A stretch of DNA of 64,000 nt from Billgrantia azerbaijanica (GTDB lineage Bacteria > Pseudomonadota > Gammaproteobacteria > Pseudomonadales > Halomonadaceae): positions 186,001 through 250,000 of the forward strand of contig SBLD01000002.1 of assembly GCA_004551485.1 (NCBI GenBank), in the 5' to 3' direction. Every line of letters begins with the position of its first letter. Position 1 is the stretch's first letter. Under the pieces are notes generated by a model that searched no databases, was not told where the DNA came from, and saw nothing but the letters and a program-made list of their open reading frames with translations. The position numbers and the translations under genes are program-made. Shown here one piece after another: positions 29,028-37,567 of the stretch.

Positions 29028-29153
29028 CAGGCCATTTGCTCGCCGGCGTCAACGACCTTGGCTACAGCGACATCGTACGCTCGCGTCGCGCAACTTGCGG
29101 TCCATTTCCGTTGTCGCTAAACAAAGGGGAGGAAAGCGTCCGCGAGGTATGCG

Positions 29154-30194
29154 ATGGGGCCCAGCGAACTGCCGCTCGACGGTCACTACGACATCGGCTT
29201 CCTGCTGGTGCCGGGCTTCTCCCAACTGGCCTTCTCGTCGGCGCTCGAGCCGCTGCGCATGGCCAACCACCTCACCGACAGCCGGCTCTACAGCTGGCAT
29301 CTGTTGAGTCGTGACGGCGCTCCGGTGCGCGCCAGCAGCGGCCTGGCGACCGGTGTCGATGCCGCCATGCAGCAGGCGCCGCGGCTCGACCTGCTGCTGG
29401 TCTGCGCCGGGGTGGAGGTGCAGCACCATTGCGATCGCGGCACCCTGCAGTGGCTGCGCCGCCTGGCCGGGCGCGGCATCCCGCTCGGCGCGGTGTGCAC
29501 GGGGGGCTACGTGCTGGCCCAGGCGGGGCTGCTCGACGGCTACCGCTGTACCCTGCACTGGGAGCACATCTCCAGCCTGCACGAGGCGCTGCAGTTTCCG
29601 CGGGTGACCTTCTGCTCGCAGCTCTTCGTGCTCGACCGCGACCGCTACACCTGCTCCGGCGGCATCGCGCCGCTGGACATGATGCTGACCCTGATCACCC
29701 GCCAGCAGGGCCTGGCGCTGGCCGAGGCCATCGCCGAGGAGTTCATCCACGAGCGGATTCGCGGCGTCGACGATCGCCAGCGCAATCCGCTGCGCGTGCG
29801 CCTGGGCCACAGCCACCCCAAGCTCGAGGAGGTGGCGACCCTCATGGAGGCGAACCTGCAGGAGCCCTTGTCGCTGGACGAGCTGGCGAGCCACGCCGAT
29901 CTCTCGCGCCGGCAGCTGGAGCGGCTGTTCCAGCGCTACGTCGACTGCCCGCCGCTGAAGTACTACATGGACCTGCGCCTGATGCGCGCGCGCCTGTTGC
30001 TGCGCCAGACCCACATGCCGGTCACCGACGTGGCCCTGGCCTGCGGCTTCGTCTCGCCGCCGCACTTCACCAAGAGCTACCGCGACCGCTTCGGCCACTC
30101 GCCCAGCCAGGAGCGCCAGCGCCGCCGCGAGCGCGAGGCACAGGCCCAGGCCGATGCCGTCCTGGCGTCGGCTAGCCGTGCTGACCAGCCTTAG
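29154..30194 (+). CDS. AraC-family regulator with GATase1-like domain (GbdR/CdhR type)
   Basis: A 346-aa regulator. Residues about 12-180 form a DJ-1/PfpI (GATase1-like) domain with AVCTGGYVLAQAGLL at the nucleophile-elbow position, and residues about 225-325 form the AraC double HTH (LSRRQLERLFQRY, then VALACGFVSPPHFTKSYRDRFG). This architecture is shared by GbdR, CdhR and ArgR-type activators, which respond to glycine betaine, dimethylglycine, carnitine or arginine. The flanking fhs and dimethylglycine-dehydrogenase-like gene make a methylamine or related ligand most likely. Repeated GGCGACA/AGCGACA motifs in the surrounding gaps are candidate binding sites. Confidence 0.85.
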   Translation: MGPSELPLDGHYDIGFLLVPGFSQLAFSSALEPLRMANHLTDSRLYSWHLLSRDGAPVRASSGLATGVDAAMQQAPRLDLLLVCAGVEVQHHCDRGTLQWLRRLAGRGIPLGAVCTGGYVLAQAGLLDGYRCTLHWEHISSLHEALQFPRVTFCSQLFVLDRDRYTCSGGIAPLDMMLTLITRQQGLALAEAIAEEFIHERIRGVDDRQRNPLRVRLGHSHPKLEEVATLMEANLQEPLSLDELASHADLSRRQLERLFQRYVDCPPLKYYMDLRLMRARLLLRQTHMPVTDVALACGFVSPPHFTKSYRDRFGHSPSQERQRRREREAQAQADAVLASASRADQP

Positions 30195-30227
30195 AGCGTT
30201 CATCTCAGCTCTTCAACGATGAGCTTT

Positions 30228-30323
30228 TCTGGCGACAAGCCTACGCGAGGGCGCTGTAATCCCTTCCCTGGGCGCTACTTTTGCCATCCCTGGCAAAAGA
30301 CCGTCGCTCCGCCTTGTCCCCAG
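30228..30323 (+). repeat. Interspersed long-hairpin element, copy C
   Basis: Third member of the family, same orientation as copy A. The core is GGCGCTGTAA ... GGGCGCTAC with the inner hairpin CTTTTGCCA/TGGCAAAAG. The outer arms (CTGGCGACAAG at the left, CTTGTCCCCAG at the right) are imperfectly complementary. It lies between the AraC gene and the end of the FAD/GcvT gene, so it could act as a bidirectional 3' element. Confidence 0.7.
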
Positions 30324-30356
30324 CGCTCGTCTCACCGGACATTTGGACATGAACTC

Positions 30357-32924
30357 TCAGCTGCGCGCGCGCTGGTTGTCCGGGTCGTACAGCGCCCGGT
30401 AGCCCACGGCCTCGACGCGCAGCGGGTAGTGCTCGCCGAAGTACTCCATGGCGAGCGTCTGGCCTTCCCGCGCGTATTCGACCGGCAGGTAGCCCAGGGC
30501 GATGACCTTGCCCACCGAGGGGCCGTAGGCGGTGCTGGTCACGTAGGAGCGGCGCCCCTCGGCGTCCACCAGCACCTCGCCGCTGGCCGGATCGAGGATC
30601 GGCGAGTGGCCGACGGGATAGCGCGGCGTGCCCTGGCCGTCGCGGTTGTCGGTCAGCGTCAGGGTGCACAGGTAGGCGGGCTGGCGGTCGCGTTCGCGCT
30701 GCGCCAGGTAGGCGCTGCGGCCGTGGAAGTCCGCCGCCTTGACCTTGGGCCGCGCAAGCCCCGCCTCGTAGAGGTTGTACTCGGTGAGCAGGTCGACGTT
30801 CTGCAGCCGCAGGCTCTTCTCCAGGCGGCGGCTGTTGGCGTAGGTCTCGATGCCCACCGGTGTCACGCCCTGCTCGAAGAGCAGGTCCCACAGCGTGAGC
30901 CCGTAGCTGAACGGCACGTAGAGCTCCCAGCCCTGCTCGCCCACGTAGGAGATGCGGAAGGCCCAGATCGGCAATCCGCGCACGCGGATCTCGCGGGCGG
31001 TGGCGAAGGGGAAGCGCTCGTGCTCGAGCCCCGCGGGATCGTCGGCGACGGCCTGCAGCGTGCGCCGCGCGTGGGGGCCCCACAGCCCCAGGGTGGCGAG
31101 GCTGTCGGTGCGATCCTCGATGTGCAGGCGGTCGAGCCCCCGGGCCTCGGCCAGGCGCGTCAGCCACACGATGTCGCGATGGCCGGTGTCGCCGCCGCAG
31201 ATCACCCGGTAGCGATCCGCACCCAGGCGCACGATGGTGAGATCGGAATGCACGCCGCCCCACTCGTCCAGGAAGTGGGTGTAGACGCCCTTGCCGACGG
31301 GCGTGTCGCCGCCCACCTTGGCCACCGAGAGGTACTCCAGCAGCGCCTCGGCGTCGCGGCCGGCGACGTCGAAGATGGCGAAGTGCGACAGGTTGATCAT
31401 GCCCACGTCCTCGGCGAGGGCGAGGTGTTCGGCGTTGGAGACGCGCCAGAAGTGGCGGCCGTCCCACTCGTCGCGGCGCTCCGGCACACGCTCGGCGTAG
31501 CGCTCGAGCAGCGACTCGTTGGCTGCGTAGCCGTGGGCGCGCTCCCAGCCCGCGGCCTCCATGAAGTGGCCGCCTAGCTCCTGCTCGCGCGGCCAGAAGG
31601 GGCTGCGCCGCAGGTTGCGGCCGTTCTCGAAGGGCTCGCGGGGGTGCACCGGCGGGTCGTAGATCTTGCGCGCGATCTCCAGGCAGCGCCCGTGGACGTA
31701 GTCGGGCGTCTTCTGCACCGGGTAGAAGCGGGCGATGTCGATGCCGAAGGGGTCGAGTTCCGGCTTGCCCTTGGTGAGCCAGTCGGCGAGCACCTTGCCC
31801 ATGCCCGGGCCGTCCTTGACCCACACCGCCTCGCAGAACCACAGGCCGCGGGTCTCCGGCGACTCGCCGACCAGCGAGCCGCCGTCGACGGTGACGGAGA
31901 GCAGGCCGTTGAAGGAGTGCTTCTCGTCCCAGCCCAGCTCGCCGAGGGTCGGCACGAGCTCCACCGCGCGCTCGAAGGCGGGCATGACCTGGTCGAGCTC
32001 GAGGTCGCGCATGGAGGGCGAGAGCCGCGCCTGGTCGCGCTCGAGGATGTCGCGAGGATGAACGAGGCGCGGGTCGCGGGCCTCGTAGTAGCCCCACTCG
32101 AGCTGGCCGCCCTCGGTGGTGGCGGGGTCGCCCGTGTCGCGCAGGTAGGCGGAGTTGCCCTGGTCGCGCAGCAGCGGGTAGCCGATCTCGCACCCGCTGC
32201 CGGCGAAGGTGTCGAAGGGGCCGAAGAAGAGCAGGGGGTGCTCCACCGGCATCAGCGGCAGCGCCGCGCCGCCCATGGCCGCGGGGATCGGCCCCCAGAT
32301 GCCCGAGGTGACGATCACCAGCGGGGTGGCGATGTAGCCCTTGGGCGTCTCCACGCCGCATACGCGGCCGTCCTGGACGTCGATGCCCAGCGCCGGGGTG
32401 TCGGCGAAGGCCTGGAGGTGCCCGGAGGCGCGGGCCTGCTCGATCAGCTCGCCGGCCACCTGCTGCGAGCGCGGCACCACCAGGCCGGCGTCGGGGTCCC
32501 ACATCGCACCCTGGATCAGCTCGCGGTCGAGCAGCGGGAAGCGCTCGACCGCCTCGTCGGCGTCGATGAGGCGCACGTTGGTGCCGAACGCCTTGCCCGA
32601 GGCGACCTTGCGCTTGAGCTCCGCCATGCGTTCATCGTCACCGACGCGCGCCACCTCCAGGCCGCCGACTCGTTGGTAGTGGCCCAGGTGCTCGTAGAAG
32701 CGCCGGCTGTAGGTGGTGGTGTAGCACGACATCTTGTCGTGGGCGGTCATGTAGCAGAAGTCGGAGGCGTGGGAGGTGGAGCCGATGTCCGAGGGAATGG
32801 CGGACTTGTCGATCCCCACCAGGTCCGTCCAGCCCTGTTCGATCAAATGGTGGGCTACCGAGGCGCCGACGATGCCGCCCTGGCCGATGATGACCGCGCT
32901 TGCCTGCTTGGGGAGTGTCGCCAT
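30357..32924 (-). CDS. FAD-dependent oxidoreductase/GcvT fusion (dimethylglycine dehydrogenase-like)
   Basis: An 855-aa two-part enzyme. The N-terminal DAO-type FAD domain starts VIIGQGGIVGASVAHHL (G14-G20) and carries H52 in IGSTSHASD, at the position of the His that covalently binds FAD in dimethylglycine dehydrogenase. A central FAO_M-type region follows, and the C-terminal half (about 440-855) is a GcvT fold that passes the one-carbon unit to THF. Such enzymes demethylate dimethylglycine or sarcosine to give methylene-THF. AGGAGA lies 6 nt upstream of the ATG. It is divergent from the DmdA-like gene. Substrate is inferred, not shown. Confidence 0.85.
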   Translation of the reverse strand: MATLPKQASAVIIGQGGIVGASVAHHLIEQGWTDLVGIDKSAIPSDIGSTSHASDFCYMTAHDKMSCYTTTYSRRFYEHLGHYQRVGGLEVARVGDDERMAELKRKVASGKAFGTNVRLIDADEAVERFPLLDRELIQGAMWDPDAGLVVPRSQQVAGELIEQARASGHLQAFADTPALGIDVQDGRVCGVETPKGYIATPLVIVTSGIWGPIPAAMGGAALPLMPVEHPLLFFGPFDTFAGSGCEIGYPLLRDQGNSAYLRDTGDPATTEGGQLEWGYYEARDPRLVHPRDILERDQARLSPSMRDLELDQVMPAFERAVELVPTLGELGWDEKHSFNGLLSVTVDGGSLVGESPETRGLWFCEAVWVKDGPGMGKVLADWLTKGKPELDPFGIDIARFYPVQKTPDYVHGRCLEIARKIYDPPVHPREPFENGRNLRRSPFWPREQELGGHFMEAAGWERAHGYAANESLLERYAERVPERRDEWDGRHFWRVSNAEHLALAEDVGMINLSHFAIFDVAGRDAEALLEYLSVAKVGGDTPVGKGVYTHFLDEWGGVHSDLTIVRLGADRYRVICGGDTGHRDIVWLTRLAEARGLDRLHIEDRTDSLATLGLWGPHARRTLQAVADDPAGLEHERFPFATAREIRVRGLPIWAFRISYVGEQGWELYVPFSYGLTLWDLLFEQGVTPVGIETYANSRRLEKSLRLQNVDLLTEYNLYEAGLARPKVKAADFHGRSAYLAQRERDRQPAYLCTLTLTDNRDGQGTPRYPVGHSPILDPASGEVLVDAEGRRSYVTSTAYGPSVGKVIALGYLPVEYAREGQTLAMEYFGEHYPLRVEAVGYRALYDPDNQRARS

Positions 32925-33242
32925 GGCTGCTCTCCTGGTATGCCCAGCCGCTACTACCCGTTGCCCTCCTGTCAACGTAATGCACGCCCTGTCCGCTTGC
33001 TGTCTGCTGGCGACGCTGTCTTGCGTCGTGGCGACAGCCGCTCGCCGTGTCCGGCGTGGCTCGTGGCGGCGGTGTCGCTGCGGCCAAAGTGGCCGTCGTC
33101 GCTGGTGCCATGGCGGCGTCGGCGCGGCACTAGCTTCAGGACAAGGGTCGACCGCAAGGGCGATCCGAGATCCGTTGGTTCCGGTCCGTCGTCGCGGCAC
33201 GGCCGCGGGCACGGATCGCCAGAGTGGCAAGGAGCAGCGATC
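32925..33242. promoter_or_regulatory. Divergent regulatory region with tandem GGCGAC motifs
   Basis: This 318-nt gap between two divergent demethylase genes holds no gene that I can support. It has direct repeats GGCGAC at 33009-33014 and GTGGCGACAG at 33029-33038, spaced 21 bp (two helical turns) as in AraC-type operators, an inverted copy near 33073, and the palindrome CGGCCA-AAG-TGGCCG at 33081-33095. Confidence 0.5.
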
Positions 33243-34439
33243 ATGTCCCAGGCCATCGAGAGCATCCAGCAGAACCCGGCGGCGCCGGAGATTCTGCTCT
33301 ATCCCCGGATTCGCAAGTCACCGTTCTTCTATGCATCGCGCCGCCATGGCGTGCGCAAGTACAGCGTCTACAACCACCATTACCACCCGCGGCTCTACAC
33401 CGATCCGGTGGACGAGTACTGGGCGCTGGTGCAGGGCGTCACCCTGTGGGACGTGGGCGTGGAGCGCCAGATCGAGATCGCGGGGCCGGATGCCTTCGCC
33501 TTCGTCCAGCAGCTGGTACCGCGCGACATGCGCCACTGCCAGGTGGGGCAGTGCAAGTACGTCTTCGTCACCGCCCCCGACGGCGGCATCATCAACGACC
33601 CGGTGCTGCTGCGCATCGAGGAGAACCGCTTCTGGCTGTCGCTGGCCGACAGCGACGTGCTGCTGTGGTGCCAGGGGCTCGCCTACCACGCGGGGCTGGA
33701 CGTCACCATCCAGGAGGTGGACGTGGCCCCGGTGCAGGTGCAGGGGCCCCGGGCCAAGGCGGTGATGGTCGACCTGTTCGGCGAGCGGGTGCTGGAGATG
33801 CCCTATTACCACCTGATGGAGGCCGAACTCGACGGCATGTCGGTGGTGATCTCGCGCACCGGCTATTCCGGCGAGATCGGCTACGAGGTCTACCTGCGCG
33901 AGGCGAGCCGTCACGGCGAGGCGCTGTGGCAGCGCGTCTTCGAGGCGGGCCGCCCCCACGGCATGCAGGTGATTGGGCCCTGCCACATCCGCCGCATCGA
34001 GGGAGGGATCCTCGCCTTCGGCTGCGACATCTGGTACGACACCAACCCCTTCGAGGTGGGCATGGGCTATGACTGGATGGTCGACCTGCGCGGCGACGAC
34101 GACTTCATCGGCCGCGCCGCGCTGGAGCGCATCAAGGCCGAGGGGGTGTCGCGCAAGCTGGTGGGCGTGGAGATCGATGGTCCCAGCGTCGGCTATTTCA
34201 CCGACGGCAGCATGATCGACGTCTTTCCCGTGCTCGATACGGACGGGACGCGCATCGGCAAGGTGACCTCCGCCACCCACTCGCCGCGCCAGGGGCGCAA
34301 CATCGGTTACGCCATGGTACCCATCGACCATGCCGAGCTGGATACGCCGCTGCGCGTCGAGACCAACACCGGCCTGCAGGAGGCGCGGGTGGTGCCCAAG
34401 CCGTTCCACGATCCGAGCAAGACGATTCCCAAGGGCTGA
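33243..34439 (+). CDS. GcvT-family methyltransferase, DmdA-like
   Basis: A 398-aa stand-alone GcvT-fold protein. The start RIRKSPFFYASRRHGV, the segment YSVYNHHYHPRLY and WDVGVERQIEIAGPDA resemble dimethylsulfoniopropionate demethylase DmdA more than the glycine-cleavage T protein. DmdA-type enzymes move a methyl group to THF, giving 5-methyl-THF. The next gene, 3 nt away, is MetF-like and could oxidise that product, which supports a methyl (not methylene) product. Whether the donor is DMSP, a methylamine or another compound cannot be told from the sequence. AAGGAG lies 8 nt before the ATG. Confidence 0.8.
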   Translation: MSQAIESIQQNPAAPEILLYPRIRKSPFFYASRRHGVRKYSVYNHHYHPRLYTDPVDEYWALVQGVTLWDVGVERQIEIAGPDAFAFVQQLVPRDMRHCQVGQCKYVFVTAPDGGIINDPVLLRIEENRFWLSLADSDVLLWCQGLAYHAGLDVTIQEVDVAPVQVQGPRAKAVMVDLFGERVLEMPYYHLMEAELDGMSVVISRTGYSGEIGYEVYLREASRHGEALWQRVFEAGRPHGMQVIGPCHIRRIEGGILAFGCDIWYDTNPFEVGMGYDWMVDLRGDDDFIGRAALERIKAEGVSRKLVGVEIDGPSVGYFTDGSMIDVFPVLDTDGTRIGKVTSATHSPRQGRNIGYAMVPIDHAELDTPLRVETNTGLQEARVVPKPFHDPSKTIPKG

Positions 34440-34442
34440 ACC

Positions 34443-35363
34443 ATGCAGGATGCCGAGCAGATGCCGCCGCTCTCGAGCGGCGGCGAGGAGACCCCTGTGG
34501 CCGACCCCCGCTACGAGCTGATGCCGCTCGCCGGCCTGCAGGCGGCCGCCCGTTGCCTGCAGGCGGGTGCCGTGGTCACGGTGACCTGTTCGCCGCGCCA
34601 TGGGCTCGAGCGCACGCTGACCGCGGCGGAGTGGCTGCAGGCGGCCGGCTATCGCGCCGTGCCGCACCTGGCCGCACGGCTGGTGCGCGATCACCGCCAC
34701 CTGCAGGGGATTGCGACGCGCCTGGCCGCTGCCGGCATCGACGATGCCTTCGTGGTGGGCGGCGATGCCCCACAGCCCGTGGGGCGCTACCCGGGCGGCC
34801 TGGAGCTGCTCGAGGCGCTGGCGGCACTGCCGTCGCGCCCGGCACGGCTCGGCATTCCCGCCTATCCCGAAGGGCATCCGCACTTCGGGGCGGCGACCCT
34901 GCAGCGCGTCCTCGACGCCAAGGCGAGGCATGCCGACTACGTGGTCACCCAGCTCTGCTTCGAGGCGGCGCCGCTGCTCACGTGGCTCGAGGCGCAGCGG
35001 CGCCGCGGTCTTCGGCTGCCGGTCTATGCGGGCGTGCCGGGGGTGATGGCGCGCAAGCAACTCGTGACGATGGCGCTGCGTCTCGGCATCGGCCCCTCGA
35101 CCCGGGCGCTCAGGCGCGGCCGCGGGCTGCTCGGGCGTCTGCTGAGGCCCACCGAGTACCGGCCCGACGCGCTGCTCGAGGGATTGCTGCCGGTCCTGGA
35201 CGGCGGCGCGGGCCTCGCCGGGCTGCACTTCTACACCTTCAACCGGGTCGCGGCCACCCGGGCCTGGCTCGAGACCTGGCGCCATGCCATCGCTCCGCCA
35301 CGCGAGGCGAGCACCTTCACACCCCGGCAGGATGGCACCGCCAGCGCCGAGCCCCTGGCGTGA
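34443..35363 (+). CDS. MetF-like methylenetetrahydrofolate reductase
   Basis: A 306-aa TIM-barrel protein of the MetF family. The N-terminal strand YELMP keeps the Glu of the usual FEFFPP, and VVTVTCSPRHGLERTL replaces the usual VSVTYGAGGG-TRERT. DDAFVVGGDAPQP corresponds to the GI-x-N-LALRGD-P flavin region. It is a divergent member, not the biosynthetic MetF. In the same transcript as the DmdA-like gene it probably oxidises 5-methyl-THF to methylene-THF. The start follows the upstream stop by 3 nt. Confidence 0.75.
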   Translation: MQDAEQMPPLSSGGEETPVADPRYELMPLAGLQAAARCLQAGAVVTVTCSPRHGLERTLTAAEWLQAAGYRAVPHLAARLVRDHRHLQGIATRLAAAGIDDAFVVGGDAPQPVGRYPGGLELLEALAALPSRPARLGIPAYPEGHPHFGAATLQRVLDAKARHADYVVTQLCFEAAPLLTWLEAQRRRGLRLPVYAGVPGVMARKQLVTMALRLGIGPSTRALRRGRGLLGRLLRPTEYRPDALLEGLLPVLDGGAGLAGLHFYTFNRVAATRAWLETWRHAIAPPREASTFTPRQDGTASAEPLA

Positions 35364-35378
35364 GCCACCGCCGACAGG

Positions 35379-35402
35379 CCCTGTCGCCGGCTGGCGACAG
35401 GG
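35379..35402 (+). terminator. Perfect hairpin after the MetF-like gene
   Basis: CCCTGTCGCC (35379-35388) pairs with GGCGACAGGG (35393-35402) around a 4-nt loop. There is no T-run. It closes the DmdA-like/MetF-like unit, but it also contains the GGCGACA motif found near the AraC gene, so an operator role is possible. Confidence 0.5.
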
Positions 35403-35566
35403 CGGCAAAGAATATGCAAGTGGCTGCAACGGCGCGGTCCGCGGCCTATAATCGGCGTCGGGTGTGGCCATGGAGGCGCCACCCCCGTCTCACCAACCCT
35501 CCGAGTCACGCAGCGCCGGAACCATCATTCGGCACAGACGCCGGTGCGTCCGACAGGAGGTGACAG

Positions 35567-36115
35567 ATGAGCAAGTCGATCGTGGTTGGTACTACCCTGG
35601 CCGTGCTGGGCCTGGGCGGCATGGCAGTGGGTGCCTGGCAGGTCCAGGAACGCGGCCCCGAGTATGCGCAGATCGTCGCGGTCGAGCCCGTGACCCGCAC
35701 CGTGGAGACGCCGCGCGAGGTGTGCGAGGACGTGGTGGTGGCCCAGGCCGCCCCCAGCCGCGACCCGAACCGCATCGTCGGCACGGCCGCCGGGGCCATC
35801 GTCGGCGGGTTGCTCGGCAACCAGATCGGTGGCGGCAACGGCAAGAAGCTCGCCACCGTGGCCGGAGCCGTGGGCGGCGGCCTGGCAGGGCGCGAGATCC
35901 AGGGCCGGGTCGAGGCCAACCAGCGCCACCACACCACCCAGCGCCAGTGCCGCACGGTGGTGGATACCCACCAGGAGAGCGACGGCTACCAGGTGACCTG
36001 GCGTCACGGCGAGCTCACTCGCACCAGCCGTCTGGAGTTCGCCCCCCAGGGTGAGCGGGTGCGGCTCGAGGACGGCCAGCCCGTCTGGGGCCAGACCGTC
36101 GGCGCCGAGGGCTGA
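35567..36115 (+). CDS. Glycine-zipper 2TM-domain envelope protein
   Basis: A 182-aa protein with an N-terminal membrane or signal segment (about 5-23) and a glycine-zipper core (IVGTAAGAIVGGLLGNQIGGG, then VAGAVGGGLAGREIQG, about 69-110), the pattern of Rickettsia 17-kDa antigen/SlyB-like proteins. It has no lipobox Cys after the signal, so it may be anchored by the N-terminal helix. Two later Cys (in REVCEDV and RQCRTVV) could pair. A very strong ribosome-binding site (AGGAGGTGA) precedes the ATG. Function unknown; such proteins are often linked to envelope stress. Confidence 0.8.
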   Translation: MSKSIVVGTTLAVLGLGGMAVGAWQVQERGPEYAQIVAVEPVTRTVETPREVCEDVVVAQAAPSRDPNRIVGTAAGAIVGGLLGNQIGGGNGKKLATVAGAVGGGLAGREIQGRVEANQRHHTTQRQCRTVVDTHQESDGYQVTWRHGELTRTSRLEFAPQGERVRLEDGQPVWGQTVGAEG

Positions 36116-36138
36116 TGCCCGACCCGACACGTCCCGAC

Positions 36139-36184
36139 AACGACGACGCCCCGGCCGCGGTTCCAGTGCCGGGGCGTCGTCGTT
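36139..36184. terminator. Bidirectional terminator between convergent genes
   Basis: A perfect 17-bp stem (36139-36155 with 36168-36184) with a 12-nt loop lies between the stop codons of the glycine-zipper gene and puuA. The A/T at the outer ends gives only short T-runs. Confidence 0.7.
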
Positions 36185-36190
36185 GCGGTG

Positions 36191-37567
36191 TCAGACGTGG
36201 CGCAGGTACCAGTCGAGCTCCAGGCGGCTGACGTGCTGCATGGCCTGGTCGCGTTCGGCGCGGCGGTTGGCCAGGAAGACCGCGAGGAAGTCGCTGCCCA
36301 GCGCCTCGCGCAGCGGTTCGCTGGTTTCCAGCAGGTCCAGCGCCTGGCACCAGCTGTTGGTGAGGCTCGGGGCGAACTGCTCGTAGGCGTTGCCGGTGAC
36401 CGGCTGCGATGGGGTGAGCATGTGGGCCAGGCCGTGCTCGATGCCGGCCAGCAGCGCCGCCAGTAGCAGATAGGGGTTGGCATCGGCGCCGGCCACGCGG
36501 TGCTCGATGCGCCGCGCCGCGTTGGGGCCGGAGGGGATGCGCAGCGCCACCGAGCGGTTGTCGAAGCCCCAGGTAGGCGTCATGGGCACGTAGAGCCCCG
36601 GCTGGAAGCGGCGGTAGGCGTTGAGGTTGGGGGCGAAGATCGCCATGCTGGCGGGCATCAGCTCGAGCAGACCGGCCACCGCCTGGTGCAGCCGGGGGGT
36701 GCCCAGGGCAGCGCCGTCCTCCGCGGCAAAGACGTTGTACCCCGTCGCGTCGAGCAGACTGATGTGCACGTGGGTGCCGTTGCCCGCTTCCAGGCCGTAG
36801 GGCTTGGCCATGAAGGTGGCCTCGAAGCCGTGGTTCTGCGCCACCCCCTTGATCAGGCGCTTGAGCAGCACCGCGGCGTCGCAGGCCGCCAGGACATCGT
36901 CGCCGTGCTTGAGGGTGATCTCGAACTGTCCCGGGGCGCACTCCTTGAGCATGGTGTCCAGCGGCAGCCCCTGGCTCTCGGCAGCCGCCTGCACCGCCTC
37001 CAGGAAGGCCGCGTAGTCGTCGAGCTCGGTGACCGAGTAGAGCTGGCTCTGGGACGCCCGCTCGCCGGTCGACGGCGAGCAGGGTGGCTGGATCATGCCC
37101 AGCGCATCGCGCTCGCGATCCACCAGATAGAACTCCATCTCCACCGCCACCACCGGGCGCAGACCGCGGGCCGTGAGCCGCGTCAGCTGGCGGGCCAGGA
37201 CCTGGCGTGGCTCGGCGAAGAAGGGCGTGCCGTCGGGCTCGACCATCGACAGCAGCAGCTGCGCCTGGCGACCCTGCCGGCGCCAGGGCGTCGGCATCAG
37301 GCTGCCCGGCAGCGGGTGGCAGACCCGGTCGCTGTCACCGATCGCCAGGCCGAGGCCGGTCGCCTCGATGGTGTTGCCGAGGATATCCAGGGCGAACACC
37401 GAGGCGGGCAGGTTGATGCCCTGGGTGAAGACCTTTTCGAGGTTGCTGCTTGCGATGCGCTTGCCGCGCAGGACGCCGTTCAGGTCGCTGATCAGCAGGT
37501 CGACCGTGTCGATCCCGGGATGGCGTGCGAGGAAGTCGCGAGCCTCGTCGGCGGCGTGTGACGACAT
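36191..37567 (-). CDS. puuA: Gamma-glutamylputrescine synthetase (PuuA/GlnA family), second copy
   Basis: A 458-aa glutamine-synthetase-like ligase that joins glutamate and putrescine. It has the N-terminal DLLISDLNGVLRGKRI, the catalytic VAVEMEFYLVDRE and the signature FDNRSVALRIPSGPNAARR. It differs clearly from the 24526 copy (for example GFDNRSVALRIP against GTDNRTVGLRVP). It is divergent from puuD-spuC-puuC across a 250-nt control region, which points to the main putrescine route. AGGAAC lies about 9 nt upstream of the ATG. Confidence 0.9.
   Translation of the reverse strand: MSSHAADEARDFLARHPGIDTVDLLISDLNGVLRGKRIASSNLEKVFTQGINLPASVFALDILGNTIEATGLGLAIGDSDRVCHPLPGSLMPTPWRRQGRQAQLLLSMVEPDGTPFFAEPRQVLARQLTRLTARGLRPVVAVEMEFYLVDRERDALGMIQPPCSPSTGERASQSQLYSVTELDDYAAFLEAVQAAAESQGLPLDTMLKECAPGQFEITLKHGDDVLAACDAAVLLKRLIKGVAQNHGFEATFMAKPYGLEAGNGTHVHISLLDATGYNVFAAEDGAALGTPRLHQAVAGLLELMPASMAIFAPNLNAYRRFQPGLYVPMTPTWGFDNRSVALRIPSGPNAARRIEHRVAGADANPYLLLAALLAGIEHGLAHMLTPSQPVTGNAYEQFAPSLTNSWCQALDLLETSEPLREALGSDFLAVFLANRRAERDQAMQHVSRLELDWYLRHV

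Noticed and set aside
30241-30320. Peptide read from repeat copies (Arg-Ser-Phe and Ser-Ser-Ala-Gln-Gly-Arg pattern) seen as C-terminal extensions of overlapping frames
   Set aside because: The same peptide arises from all three hairpin elements and has no start or ribosome-binding site; it is a translation artefact of the repeat.
32940-33240. Small open frames in the divergent demethylase gap
   Set aside because: None has a ribosome-binding site or a recognisable product; the gap is better explained as a control region.
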